From: Bog-473 sp963779735
GTDB taxonomy: Bacteria; Actinomycetota; Acidimicrobiia; Acidimicrobiales; RAAP-2
Length of the DNA: 64,000 nucleotides
Reading direction: 5' to 3'
Assembly: GCA_963779735.1 (NCBI GenBank)
Contig: CAVZZJ010000004.1
Span: forward strand, 248,001-312,000
In this document: positions 45,759-53,295 of the stretch, piece by piece
Layout: the number at the start of each line of letters is the position of its first letter
Position numbering within the stretch: position 1 is the stretch's first letter
The notes under the pieces: model-generated
What the model was told of the DNA's origin: nothing
The model's input: only the letters and a program-made list of their open reading frames with translations
The model's database searches: none
Made by a program: the position numbers and the translations under genes

Positions 45759-47519
45759 CTACTCAATCACCGCGACGATGTCGCCCGCGCCGACGGAGTC
45801 CCCCGCGCCGACCCGCACCTCTTTGACCACGCCGTCCTTCTCGGCGTTCACCGCGTTCTCCATCTTCATCGCTTCGAGGAGGCAGATGGTCTGACCGACC
45901 TCCACCTTGTCGCCAACGGCCACCAGCACCTTGACGATGGTGCCCTGCATGGGCACGGACACCTCGCCAGAGCCCGAGGCCCCGGCCGAGGCGTGCGCCG
46001 CCCGCCTGGGTCGGCCCGTCGGATGGGGCAGGGCGGTGGTTCCCGGGTCGGGCACCCAGAGCTTGAGGGAGAAGCGCCGGCCGTCCACCTCCGCGGTGAC
46101 CGCTCGCTGCACCGTCGGGATGGCCTCGCCGCCCGTCGCCGGGGGAGTGGCATCGGCCGCCTCCGTGCTCAGCCCGCTCAGGTCGAGCACGTCCTCCACC
46201 CAGCGGGTGGAGTGTTTCGCCTCCGCGAAGTCCGGGTGGGTGAGGATGGCGACATCGGCCGGGATGGTGGTGGCAAGCCCGCTGATCTGGGTCTCCGAGA
46301 GCGCCCGCAGCATGCGACGGCGGGCGGACTCCCGATCGGGTGCCCAGACGATGAGCTTGGCGACCAGGTTGTCGTAGAACTGACTGACGGTGTCGCCCGA
46401 CTCGTAGCCCGAGTCCAGCCGGACACCGGGCCCCGCGGGGGCGGCGAACTTGGTGATGGTGCCCGGTGAGGGGGTGAAGCGGCCCCCGCTCGGGTCCTCG
46501 GCGTTGATGCGCACCTCTATGGCGTGCCCGCTGCGCCGGATGTCACCCTGTCCGAACGTGAGCGGCTCGCCCGAGGCGATACGGATCTGCCACGCGACGA
46601 GGTCGAGCCCGGTCACCAGTTCGGTCACCGGGTGCTCCACCTGCAGCCGGGTGTTCATCTCCAAGAAGAAGAACTCGCCGTCCTGGTAGAGGAACTCGAC
46701 CGTGCCGGCGTTGTGGTAGCCGCAGGCCCGTGACACCTTGACCGCGGCCTCGCCCATGGCCTGGCGCACCTCGTCGGGAAAGGCCGGCGCCGGGCTCTCT
46801 TCCACCAGCTTCTGGTGCCGCCGCTGGGCCGAGCAGTCGCGCTCGCCCAACCACAACATCGTCCCCTGGGTGTCGCCGAGCACCTGCATCTCGACGTGCC
46901 GGGGCCAACCGAGGTAGCGCTCCACGTAGATCTCCGGACGGCCGAAGTAGGCCTGGGCCTCGCGGGCGGCCGACTCCATCGCCTCGGCGGCCGCGGAGGC
47001 GGAGTCCACGACCTTCATACCCCGCCCCCCGCCCCCATAGGCGGCCTTGATGGCCAGGGGCCAGCCCACCTCCTCCCCGAACGCCACGACCTCCTCGGGC
47101 GACGTGAGCGGCTCGGAACGGCCCGGGACCCCGGCCACGCCGGCTTTCTCGGCCGCGATGCGCGAGCTGATCTTGTCGCCCATCACCTCAATGGCTTCGG
47201 GGGGCGGGCCGATGAATGTCACCCCACGCCCGGTGATGGCCCGCGCGAAGTCCGTGTTCTCGGAGAAGAACCCGTAGCCCGGATGGACGCCGTCGGCCCC
47301 GCTCTTCTCGATTGCCGCGAGGATCGCGTCGGTGTTCAGGTAGCTCTCGGCGGCCGTCTCGCCGCCCAGCGCGTACGCCTCATCGGCCATCCGAACGTGG
47401 AGGGCCTCCCGATCGAGGTCGGAGTAGACGGCGACCGTGGCGATGCCCATCTCGCGGCAGGTCCGAATGATGCGGACCGCGATTTCGCCGCGGTTGGCGA
47501 TGAGGATCTTGTTCAGCAC
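45759..47519 (-). CDS. Acetyl/propionyl-CoA carboxylase alpha subunit (biotin carboxylase + BCCP)
   Basis: 586 residues from GTG 47519. The biotin carboxylase domain (1-450) starts NKILIANRGEIAVRIIRTC, has the ATP-grasp glycine loop AAYGGGGRGMKVV, and FLEMNTRLQVEHPVTE. A spacer leads to the C-terminal biotinyl domain with EAMKMENAV (biotinylated Lys). This AccA3/PccA layout is standard in actinobacteria. It carboxylates biotin for transfer to acetyl- or propionyl-CoA by a beta subunit not present here. The biotin ligase gene diverges from it 38 bases away. Confidence 0.95.
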   Translation of the reverse strand: MLNKILIANRGEIAVRIIRTCREMGIATVAVYSDLDREALHVRMADEAYALGGETAAESYLNTDAILAAIEKSGADGVHPGYGFFSENTDFARAITGRGVTFIGPPPEAIEVMGDKISSRIAAEKAGVAGVPGRSEPLTSPEEVVAFGEEVGWPLAIKAAYGGGGRGMKVVDSASAAAEAMESAAREAQAYFGRPEIYVERYLGWPRHVEMQVLGDTQGTMLWLGERDCSAQRRHQKLVEESPAPAFPDEVRQAMGEAAVKVSRACGYHNAGTVEFLYQDGEFFFLEMNTRLQVEHPVTELVTGLDLVAWQIRIASGEPLTFGQGDIRRSGHAIEVRINAEDPSGGRFTPSPGTITKFAAPAGPGVRLDSGYESGDTVSQFYDNLVAKLIVWAPDRESARRRMLRALSETQISGLATTIPADVAILTHPDFAEAKHSTRWVEDVLDLSGLSTEAADATPPATGGEAIPTVQRAVTAEVDGRRFSLKLWVPDPGTTALPHPTGRPRRAAHASAGASGSGEVSVPMQGTIVKVLVAVGDKVEVGQTICLLEAMKMENAVNAEKDGVVKEVRVGAGDSVGAGDIVAVIE

Positions 47520-47557
47520 GGAGGGCCTTTCGACTCGGGAGAGGACATCACAATTGC

Positions 47558-48319
47558 ATGGACCCTAGGGTGTCTGCCATGTGGGGCGGAACCTGGGACG
47601 TGCGCCGGTTCGACGAGATCGACTCGACCAACCGCTATCTGTGCCGCGAGGCGCGCCAGGGAGCCCCGGAGGGCACGGTCGTGGTGGCCGAGCACCAGAG
47701 CGCCGGCCGGGGCCGGATGGACCGCCGATGGGAGTCACCCCACGGTGCCTCCCTATTGGCCTCGGCGCTCTTCCGACCCGATTTCGATCCCGCTGAGCTG
47801 CATCTCTGTACTGTGGCGATGGCCCTGGCGGCGGCCGAGGCCTGCCGCCGGGAGGCCGGTGTCGGCCCGGTCCTCAAATGGCCCAACGACCTCATGGTGG
47901 GAGGGGAGAAGCTGGCGGGGGTACTGGCGGAGGCCGATCTGGAGGGAGCGGGAGGCTGCGCCGTCGTGGTCGGGATCGGGCTGAACATCGACTGGCCCGG
48001 GCCTGCCGAGGGAGCGGGAACCTGCCTGCGTGACCTGGGCGCCGCCCCCGTCGACCGCGAGCTCATGCTGGCCTCGCTGCTCGGCGCCCTCTCCGCCCGC
48101 CGCGCCCTGCTGGACAGCGCAGCCGGCCGACGCGAGGTGGCGGCGGAGTTCCGCAGCCGCTGTTCGACCCTGGGCAGAAGGGTGCGGGTGGAGTTGGTGG
48201 CCGAGGCCGTCGTCGGGGTTGCGCTCGAGGTGGACGATGCCGGCCACCTGGTGATCGGGACCCCCTCGGGTCCCCGGACGGTGTCGGCGGGAGACGTCGT
48301 CCATCTGCGTCGGGGCTGA
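47558..48319 (+). CDS. birA: Biotin-[acetyl-CoA-carboxylase] ligase
   Basis: 253 residues; the start is ATG 47558 (ATG 47579 is a shorter option). FDEIDSTNRYL, the biotinyl-AMP loop SAGRGRMDRRW and KWPNDLMVGGEKLAGVL are diagnostic of the BirA catalytic domain, and a C-terminal SH3-like domain (about 205-253) is present. The N-terminal DNA-binding domain of E. coli BirA is absent, so this is a mono-functional ligase. It attaches biotin to the EAMKM lysine of the divergent carboxylase. Confidence 0.93.
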   Translation: MDPRVSAMWGGTWDVRRFDEIDSTNRYLCREARQGAPEGTVVVAEHQSAGRGRMDRRWESPHGASLLASALFRPDFDPAELHLCTVAMALAAAEACRREAGVGPVLKWPNDLMVGGEKLAGVLAEADLEGAGGCAVVVGIGLNIDWPGPAEGAGTCLRDLGAAPVDRELMLASLLGALSARRALLDSAAGRREVAAEFRSRCSTLGRRVRVELVAEAVVGVALEVDDAGHLVIGTPSGPRTVSAGDVVHLRRG

Positions 48320-48401
48320 ACCGCCACGCCCGACGGCGGGACGGCGGGGGCGTCCCGTGAGCCACGGGGGCACGGTGGAGGGGGACTACACTTTCGCCCT
48401 T

Positions 48402-49409
48402 ATGCGCCTTCTCGTGACGGGAGGAGCCGGGTTCATCGGGTCGAACTTCGTCCGCTACTGGGTGGAACGACATCCCGAGGACCACGTCGTCGCCTACGAC
48501 GTGCTCACCTATGCCGGCAACCGACCGAATCTGGCCGACGTCGAGGACCGGATCGTCTTCGTGCAGGGCGACATCTGCGACCGCGCGGGTGCGGAGCAGG
48601 CGCTTCGTGACGAGGCGATCGACACCATCGTCCACTTCGCCGCCGAGTCGCACAACAGCCTGGCCGTGCTCAATCCCGGGCTCTTCTTCCGCACCAACGT
48701 GCTGGGGACGCAGACCATGCTTGAGGCGGCCCGCCACGTCGGCATCGCCCGCTTCCACCACATCAGCACCTGCGAGGTGTACGGCGACCTGGCGCTCGAC
48801 ACGGACGAGCTCTTCTCCGAGGAGTCCCCCTATCGCCCCCGCACGCCCTACAACGCCAGCAAGGCGGGGGCCGACCATGCCGTGCGCGCCTACGGCGAGA
48901 CCTACGAGCTTCCGGTGACCATCACCAACTGCTCCAACAACTACGGGCCCTACCAGTTCCCCGAGAAGGTCATCCCGGTGTTCACCACCTCCGCCCTGGA
49001 CGACAAGAATCTGACCTTGTACGCCACCACCGAGAACCGCCGCGAATGGCTCCACGTCTACGACCACTGCACGGCCATTGAGGCAGTGCTCCTGCGGGGC
49101 AAGGTGGGCGAGACGTACCACGTGGGAAGCGGCATTGAGGCCTCCATCATGGAGATCGCGGATCTCGTGCTCAAGATTTTGGGCAAGCCGGCGTCTCTCA
49201 AGGAGATCGTTCCCGATCGGCCCGGTCACGACCGGCGTTACCTGCTCGACTCCTCCAAGCTCCGCAGCCAGCTCGGTTGGGCGCCCGAGATCTCGTGGGA
49301 GGACGGCCTGTCCCGGACGGTCGAGTGGTATGCAGCCAACCGAGCCTGGTGGGAGCCGCTGCGCGCCCGCGCCCCGGTCATCGAGGGCGGTTGGAGCACG
49401 GCGGGCTGA
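48402..49409 (+). CDS. rfbB: dTDP-glucose 4,6-dehydratase-like NAD-dependent enzyme
   Basis: 335 residues from ATG 48402. The NAD loop TGGAGFIGSNFVRY and the catalytic Tyr150-Lys154 pair (TPYNASKAG) are present, and NCSNNYGPYQFPEKVIPVF plus RREWLHVYDHC follow RmlB. One departure stands out: the RmlB catalytic triad Thr-Asp-Glu (STDEVYG) reads Ser-Thr-Cys-Glu (STCEVYG, Cys124), replacing the Asp that acts in dehydration. So 4,6-dehydratase activity is likely but not assured; a related epimerase/dehydratase activity is possible. It begins the glycan locus, 13 bases before the RmlD-like gene. Confidence 0.83.
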   Translation: MRLLVTGGAGFIGSNFVRYWVERHPEDHVVAYDVLTYAGNRPNLADVEDRIVFVQGDICDRAGAEQALRDEAIDTIVHFAAESHNSLAVLNPGLFFRTNVLGTQTMLEAARHVGIARFHHISTCEVYGDLALDTDELFSEESPYRPRTPYNASKAGADHAVRAYGETYELPVTITNCSNNYGPYQFPEKVIPVFTTSALDDKNLTLYATTENRREWLHVYDHCTAIEAVLLRGKVGETYHVGSGIEASIMEIADLVLKILGKPASLKEIVPDRPGHDRRYLLDSSKLRSQLGWAPEISWEDGLSRTVEWYAANRAWWEPLRARAPVIEGGWSTAG

Positions 49410-49422
49410 GCCCGGCATCTTC

Positions 49423-50334
49423 ATGCGAATCCTGATCACCGGAGCCGATGGACAGCTCGGGCGCGACCTGCTGGACGCGCTGGCGGGGAGGGTGCCGGTC
49501 GGCGGCCGCCGTTGCAGCCTGCTGGCGCCCGATGGGCCCTTGCCCGGGCTCGACCACGAGCTGCTCGCCACCGACATCGGCAACATGCGTCTCGAGGATC
49601 GGGACGCCGTGCAGCACGTCTTCCGCGCCTTTCGGCCGGACCTGGTGCTCCACGGCGGCGCGTTCACCGCCGTGGACGCCTGCGAGACCGAGGTGGACCT
49701 GGCGTTCGCCGTCAATGCCATCGGCACGCGCCACGTGGCCGAGGCCGCCGCCGCCGTCGGCGCCCACCTCCTCTACGTCTCGACCGACTACGTCTTCGAC
49801 GGGACGTCCGAACTGCCGTACCGGGAGTGGGACGCCCCGAATCCCCTCTCGGTCTACGGCGCGAGCAAGCTGGCCGGCGAGAGGGAGTGCCCGCCGGGAT
49901 CGACGATCGTACGTACCTCGTGGGTCTGCGGGGCCCATGGGGCGAACATGGTCAAGACCGCACTGCGGCTGGCCGAGGGGACCGGCACGCTGCGGTTCGT
50001 CGACGACCAGCACGGCTCACCCACCTTCACGGCCGACCTGGCCGCAGCCATCGTCACGCTGGGGACCGACCGCCGCCCCGGCCTGTTCCATGTGACCAAC
50101 GTCGGGACGACCACCTGGTGCGGCTTCGTCCGCGCCACGCTGGAGGCCGCCGGCGCGGATCCGGGGCGGGTGCAGCCCATCACCACCGCGGAGCTCGACC
50201 CGCCCCGCCCCGCCCCCCGCCCGGGCAATTCGGTGCTCGACAACATGGCCCTGCGCCTGAGCGGGCTGCCCCCGCTTCCGGGCTGGAAGGACGGACTGGT
50301 GAGACTGGTCAACGCCCTGACCGGGGAAGCCTGA
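49423..50334 (+). CDS. rfbD: dTDP-4-dehydrorhamnose reductase-like protein
   Basis: 303 residues from ATG 49423. TGADGQLGRDLLDAL is the NADPH loop, followed by AFTAVDACE, VSTDYVFDGTSELPYRE and YGASKLAGE (catalytic Tyr-Lys), all typical of RmlD. The enzyme completes dTDP-L-rhamnose synthesis. RmlA and RmlC are not in the window. The final codons and the following bases are duplicated 6.6 kb away in front of the UDP-glucose dehydrogenase gene. Confidence 0.9.
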   Translation: MRILITGADGQLGRDLLDALAGRVPVGGRRCSLLAPDGPLPGLDHELLATDIGNMRLEDRDAVQHVFRAFRPDLVLHGGAFTAVDACETEVDLAFAVNAIGTRHVAEAAAAVGAHLLYVSTDYVFDGTSELPYREWDAPNPLSVYGASKLAGERECPPGSTIVRTSWVCGAHGANMVKTALRLAEGTGTLRFVDDQHGSPTFTADLAAAIVTLGTDRRPGLFHVTNVGTTTWCGFVRATLEAAGADPGRVQPITTAELDPPRPAPRPGNSVLDNMALRLSGLPPLPGWKDGLVRLVNALTGEA

Positions 50335-50355
50335 GCATGGCGGGTCGCACCAACA
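50293..50355 (+). repeat. Left copy of the 63/66-bp direct repeat flanking the glycan cassette
   Basis: This copy covers the last 14 codons of rfbD and the first codons of a reading frame beginning MAGRTN. It matches 56952-57017 across nearly its whole length with scattered substitutions and one 3-base length difference. Shared landmarks include GGACTGGTGAGA, GGGGAAGC, TGAGCATGGCGG and TCGCACCAACA. Confidence 0.85.
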
Positions 50356-50387
50356 TGCGCATCGTCCCGTTCAGCGGCCCTCGCTGA
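50337..50387 (+). pseudogene. Truncated start of a UDP-glucose dehydrogenase gene (16-codon remnant)
   Basis: MAGRTNMRIVPFSGPR begins two bases after the rfbD stop, in the same TGAGCATG arrangement and with the same first residues (MA-RTN) as the intact dehydrogenase starting at 56999. It diverges after six residues and stops at 50387. It looks like the 5' stub left when a cassette was inserted at the rfbD-dehydrogenase junction. It could still be translated as a short leader before the next gene at 50394. Confidence 0.55.
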
Positions 50388-50393
50388 GCTGTC

Positions 50394-51776
50394 ATGCTCC
50401 TCGAACCCGAACAGGTATTCCCGGGCGATTCCGGAGCCGTTGAATCGGAGCCGTTGCAGAGGCGACGTCACCGAAGGGTCCCTCGGCGCACCTGGCGTTG
50501 GTGGGCAGTAGCGATCGCCCTGACGTTGGCCACGGTGTCGCTCTCGGTTGCCCTGGGTGGCCATCGACGGCACGATCCGACTCTCGGCGTATATGACGAA
50601 GCCGCCCACTACGCCTATGTGGTCGCACTACGCTCCGGGCACATCCCGGCATGGGGTGACACCCTGAGTCGTGCGGACCGCGAGCTCGTCGACTGCTTAG
50701 CGGTGATTCCCCCACCGCCGGTTCCATGTGGCGCCACGCCGCTCGCCGCGTCGGACTACGCGGCCAAAGGATACAGCTACGAAGCGCAACAGCCTCCGTT
50801 GGGGTATCTGCCCTTCGTGCTCACTGCGAATCCGCGAGCTGCGCCGCAGGCAGCGCTCGCTGCGGCCCGGCGTGGCGGCATCGTGTGGGTGGCTATCTCG
50901 GGCGTTCTTCTGCTGGTGTTTGCCGTTCTCGACGGGCTGTCCCTCTTGGCGCTTGCCGCGTTGCTCGGGACGTGTCTCCTCGATCCCGTCTTCACGTACG
51001 CGGCGGGCACTGTCAACAACGACGCGGCAGGGGTCGCGGCGGGAGCCGTGGCTCTCCTGGCGTGGACGCTCAGTAAGCGCCATCCCCGTTGGGGACTCGG
51101 GTGTGGGCTGGTCGCAGGTGTCTTGATCGGATTGACCAAGGGACTCTTCGTGGTCGTCCCCTTCGCATTGGTGGTGGCCGCCGTGGTGAGCGAGCATCGC
51201 GTGGTCTCAAGCCCCTCTGGGGCGTGGATGGCCTTGAAGAGAAATGTGTGTGTCGTGGCGATGTTCAGCGCGGCTTGCCTCAGCTACATCGGGTGGGCGC
51301 TCTTCCAAGACCATAGGGCCATCGTGCCTTCGTCAACCGTGCTGCACGCCGTTTTGGGGTCCACCCACGTGGCCACCCTGCAGCTGAGCACCATCGGAAG
51401 CGGTGTCATGCAACTATTCGGTCTCTTCCAGCCGTACTACCCTCTCGACACGATCAATGTTGTCTGGTCCTTGGCCGTCTTCGGCGTGATCTTCGGAGCC
51501 TGGTGCTTGCCGCTTGCCGGACCACAGGCGCTCTCGGTTCGAGGTCTCTCGGCGGGAATCCTGGCCGCCATCCTGGCCCTCGCCGTCGGGTGGCCGCTGC
51601 TCGTCTATCTCCAGGGCCACTACAACTTTGCCGCCAACTCGCGGTACGCCATTCCGATCTTGCCCCTCGCCGGTTACGTGGTGGTCAAGGGATGTCGCCG
51701 GTTCGGCGTCATCGCCATAGGGCTCGTGCTGCCCCTGAGCTGTGCGATCCTTCAGCTGGCAATCGGAAAGTACTGA
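50394..51776 (+). CDS. Polytopic membrane protein, GT-C glycosyltransferase-like
   Basis: 460 residues with about ten hydrophobic segments after a basic N terminus. The first external loop contains YDEAAHYAYVVALRSG and YSYEAQQPPLGYLPFVL; the acidic DE-x-x-H and Q-x-PPL pattern is typical of GT-C enzymes (GT39/GT83-like) that use polyprenyl-phosphate sugars. It is therefore likely to add a sugar on the outer face of the membrane. First gene of the cassette between the flanking repeats; base composition looks lower in GC than the flanks. Confidence 0.65.
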   Translation: MLLEPEQVFPGDSGAVESEPLQRRRHRRVPRRTWRWWAVAIALTLATVSLSVALGGHRRHDPTLGVYDEAAHYAYVVALRSGHIPAWGDTLSRADRELVDCLAVIPPPPVPCGATPLAASDYAAKGYSYEAQQPPLGYLPFVLTANPRAAPQAALAAARRGGIVWVAISGVLLLVFAVLDGLSLLALAALLGTCLLDPVFTYAAGTVNNDAAGVAAGAVALLAWTLSKRHPRWGLGCGLVAGVLIGLTKGLFVVVPFALVVAAVVSEHRVVSSPSGAWMALKRNVCVVAMFSAACLSYIGWALFQDHRAIVPSSTVLHAVLGSTHVATLQLSTIGSGVMQLFGLFQPYYPLDTINVVWSLAVFGVIFGAWCLPLAGPQALSVRGLSAGILAAILALAVGWPLLVYLQGHYNFAANSRYAIPILPLAGYVVVKGCRRFGVIAIGLVLPLSCAILQLAIGKY

Positions 51777-51847
51777 CCCGTTAGGTCTGGCTCGATGCGG
51801 AGGCGACCACTCAATCGTGGAGGCGCCCTGTGCCATAATGACGGTCG

Positions 51848-52567
51848 ATGGCGTCAGGATCCGTTCGGTATCAGCCGAAAATGGATAACATCGCTGGAAC
51901 TGACCTCATTATCCCCGACCCGACCGGGCTATTCTTCGATCTGGACGGGGTCTTGTGGGACACGTCGGCAGTCCACGAGAAGGCCTTTGCCACTGTTTGT
52001 GCCGACGAAGGCCTTGCACCACTGCCCTATACCCTCCTCGCGGGTCGAGCGACTCCGTCGGCGTGGACCCTCGTGTTGGCCCACAACGGCCGCACGCGCC
52101 ACCCAGACCTGGTGGCCCGGCTCTCGGCCGCAAAGCAGGTCCTCGCCCGGAAGTGGTTGTGCGACGACCCGCCGCTCTCAGCAGAACTGGGCATCGTCGC
52201 AGCCCTTACACATTCCGGGGTCCTACGAGGGCTGGTCACTGGTTCTTCGTTGGCGACCGCGTCGATCTTCCTCGGCGCGTCGGGCCTCTCCTTCGACGTC
52301 GTCATCACTGGCGAGTCGGTAGAGGTGGGAAAGCCGGGTCCCGCCCCGTACCTGGCGGCAGCGTCCGCCGTGGGCCTCGAGCCTGGCCGATGTTGGGTTC
52401 TGGAGGACAGCCTTCAGGGTCTTGCCAGCGCCGCGGCGGCCGGTGCTCGCGCCGTCCACTTCACCGCTGCCGGCGCGTCCTGTCCCGGACTTCACGTTGC
52501 GACCGAGGGGTGCGTCGCGAGCATCGATGCGTTCGTCCGGCTGGCCGGTGTCGTGGTGGCGGCTTGA
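51848..52567 (+). CDS. HAD-superfamily phosphatase (beta-phosphoglucomutase/phosphoglycolate type)
   Basis: 239 residues. Motif I FFDLDGVLWDT (nucleophile Asp and acid Asp), motif II VTGSS, motif III GKPGPAPYL (Lys) and motif IV EDSLQGL are all present, with an alpha-helical cap after motif I. This subfamily dephosphorylates sugar or small-acid phosphates or isomerises sugar phosphates. The start could be 51848 or internal ATG 51881 (MDNIAGT). Its stop overlaps the TTG start of the nucleotidyltransferase (TTGA), so it should act on the same metabolite. Confidence 0.85.
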   Translation: MASGSVRYQPKMDNIAGTDLIIPDPTGLFFDLDGVLWDTSAVHEKAFATVCADEGLAPLPYTLLAGRATPSAWTLVLAHNGRTRHPDLVARLSAAKQVLARKWLCDDPPLSAELGIVAALTHSGVLRGLVTGSSLATASIFLGASGLSFDVVITGESVEVGKPGPAPYLAAASAVGLEPGRCWVLEDSLQGLASAAAAGARAVHFTAAGASCPGLHVATEGCVASIDAFVRLAGVVVAA

Positions 52568-53295
52568 CGACAGCGGTCGTGCCCGCGGCGGGTCAGGGCA
52601 CTCGCCTTCGACGAGTTGAACCGAAGGCTCTGGTCGAGGTCGCCGGGCGGAGTCTCTTGGGTCGCGTCCTCGACGCCGTCGCACCTTCTGTGGACGCTTT
52701 GGTGCTCGTGGTCCAACCCGGAGTGGAGGGTCTGTTCGAATCCGAGTTGCGGCACCTTGGTTGGGGCAAGCCCGTCGCCATGGTGTTCCAGGCGCAAGCC
52801 ACCGGCAGCGCCGATGCGGTGGCCCTGGGTCTCGGAGCCGTATCGAGCGATGAACCCTGCGTCGTCGTATGGGCGGACCAGGTGGGCGTCAGTCAGCGCA
52901 CCATTGGTGGCGTGGTCGAGCGGCTGAGGGAGGGTGCCCGGGGAGTGGTTCTCCCGCTGGTCGAGGTGGAGAACCCCTACGTCTGGTTTCACGTGGTCGG
53001 CAACACCGTGGTAGTGCAACGACAACGCGACGGCGACGTACCACCGGTGCGGGGCAAGAGTGACGTGGGCACCTTCGGGCTTCTCGCCGGGCCGGGGAGG
53101 GAGTGCATAGCGCGAGAGATGGCCGGGAGGCCGCCGTCGAGCAGAGAGCGCGACTTCGTGTACGTCGTGCCCCGCCTTGCCCAGTCCTATGGGCTCCGGG
53201 TCATTGAGGTCGACGATCCTGGGGAGGTGCTCGGCGTGAACAGCCCGGCCGACCTCGAAGCGGCGGGCCGGGCGTTGGCGGCGCCCAAGCGATGA
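52564..53295 (+). CDS. Nucleotidyltransferase (sugar-nucleotide/MobA-like)
   Basis: 243 residues from TTG 52564. The N terminus TAVVPAAGQGTRLRRVEPKALVEVAG is the NTP-binding G-x-G-T-R-x(n)-PK signature of NTP_transferases, and VVVWADQVGVS carries the metal-binding Asp. The C terminus (VDDPGEVLGVNSPADLEAA) matches sugar-1-phosphate nucleotidyltransferases. It should activate a sugar phosphate, or possibly a small phospho-acid, with an NTP. It overlaps the HAD gene and the YvcK/CofD-GT2 gene by 4 bases each, so its product is a likely donor for that fusion protein. Confidence 0.83.
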   Translation: MTTAVVPAAGQGTRLRRVEPKALVEVAGRSLLGRVLDAVAPSVDALVLVVQPGVEGLFESELRHLGWGKPVAMVFQAQATGSADAVALGLGAVSSDEPCVVVWADQVGVSQRTIGGVVERLREGARGVVLPLVEVENPYVWFHVVGNTVVVQRQRDGDVPPVRGKSDVGTFGLLAGPGRECIAREMAGRPPSSRERDFVYVVPRLAQSYGLRVIEVDDPGEVLGVNSPADLEAAGRALAAPKR

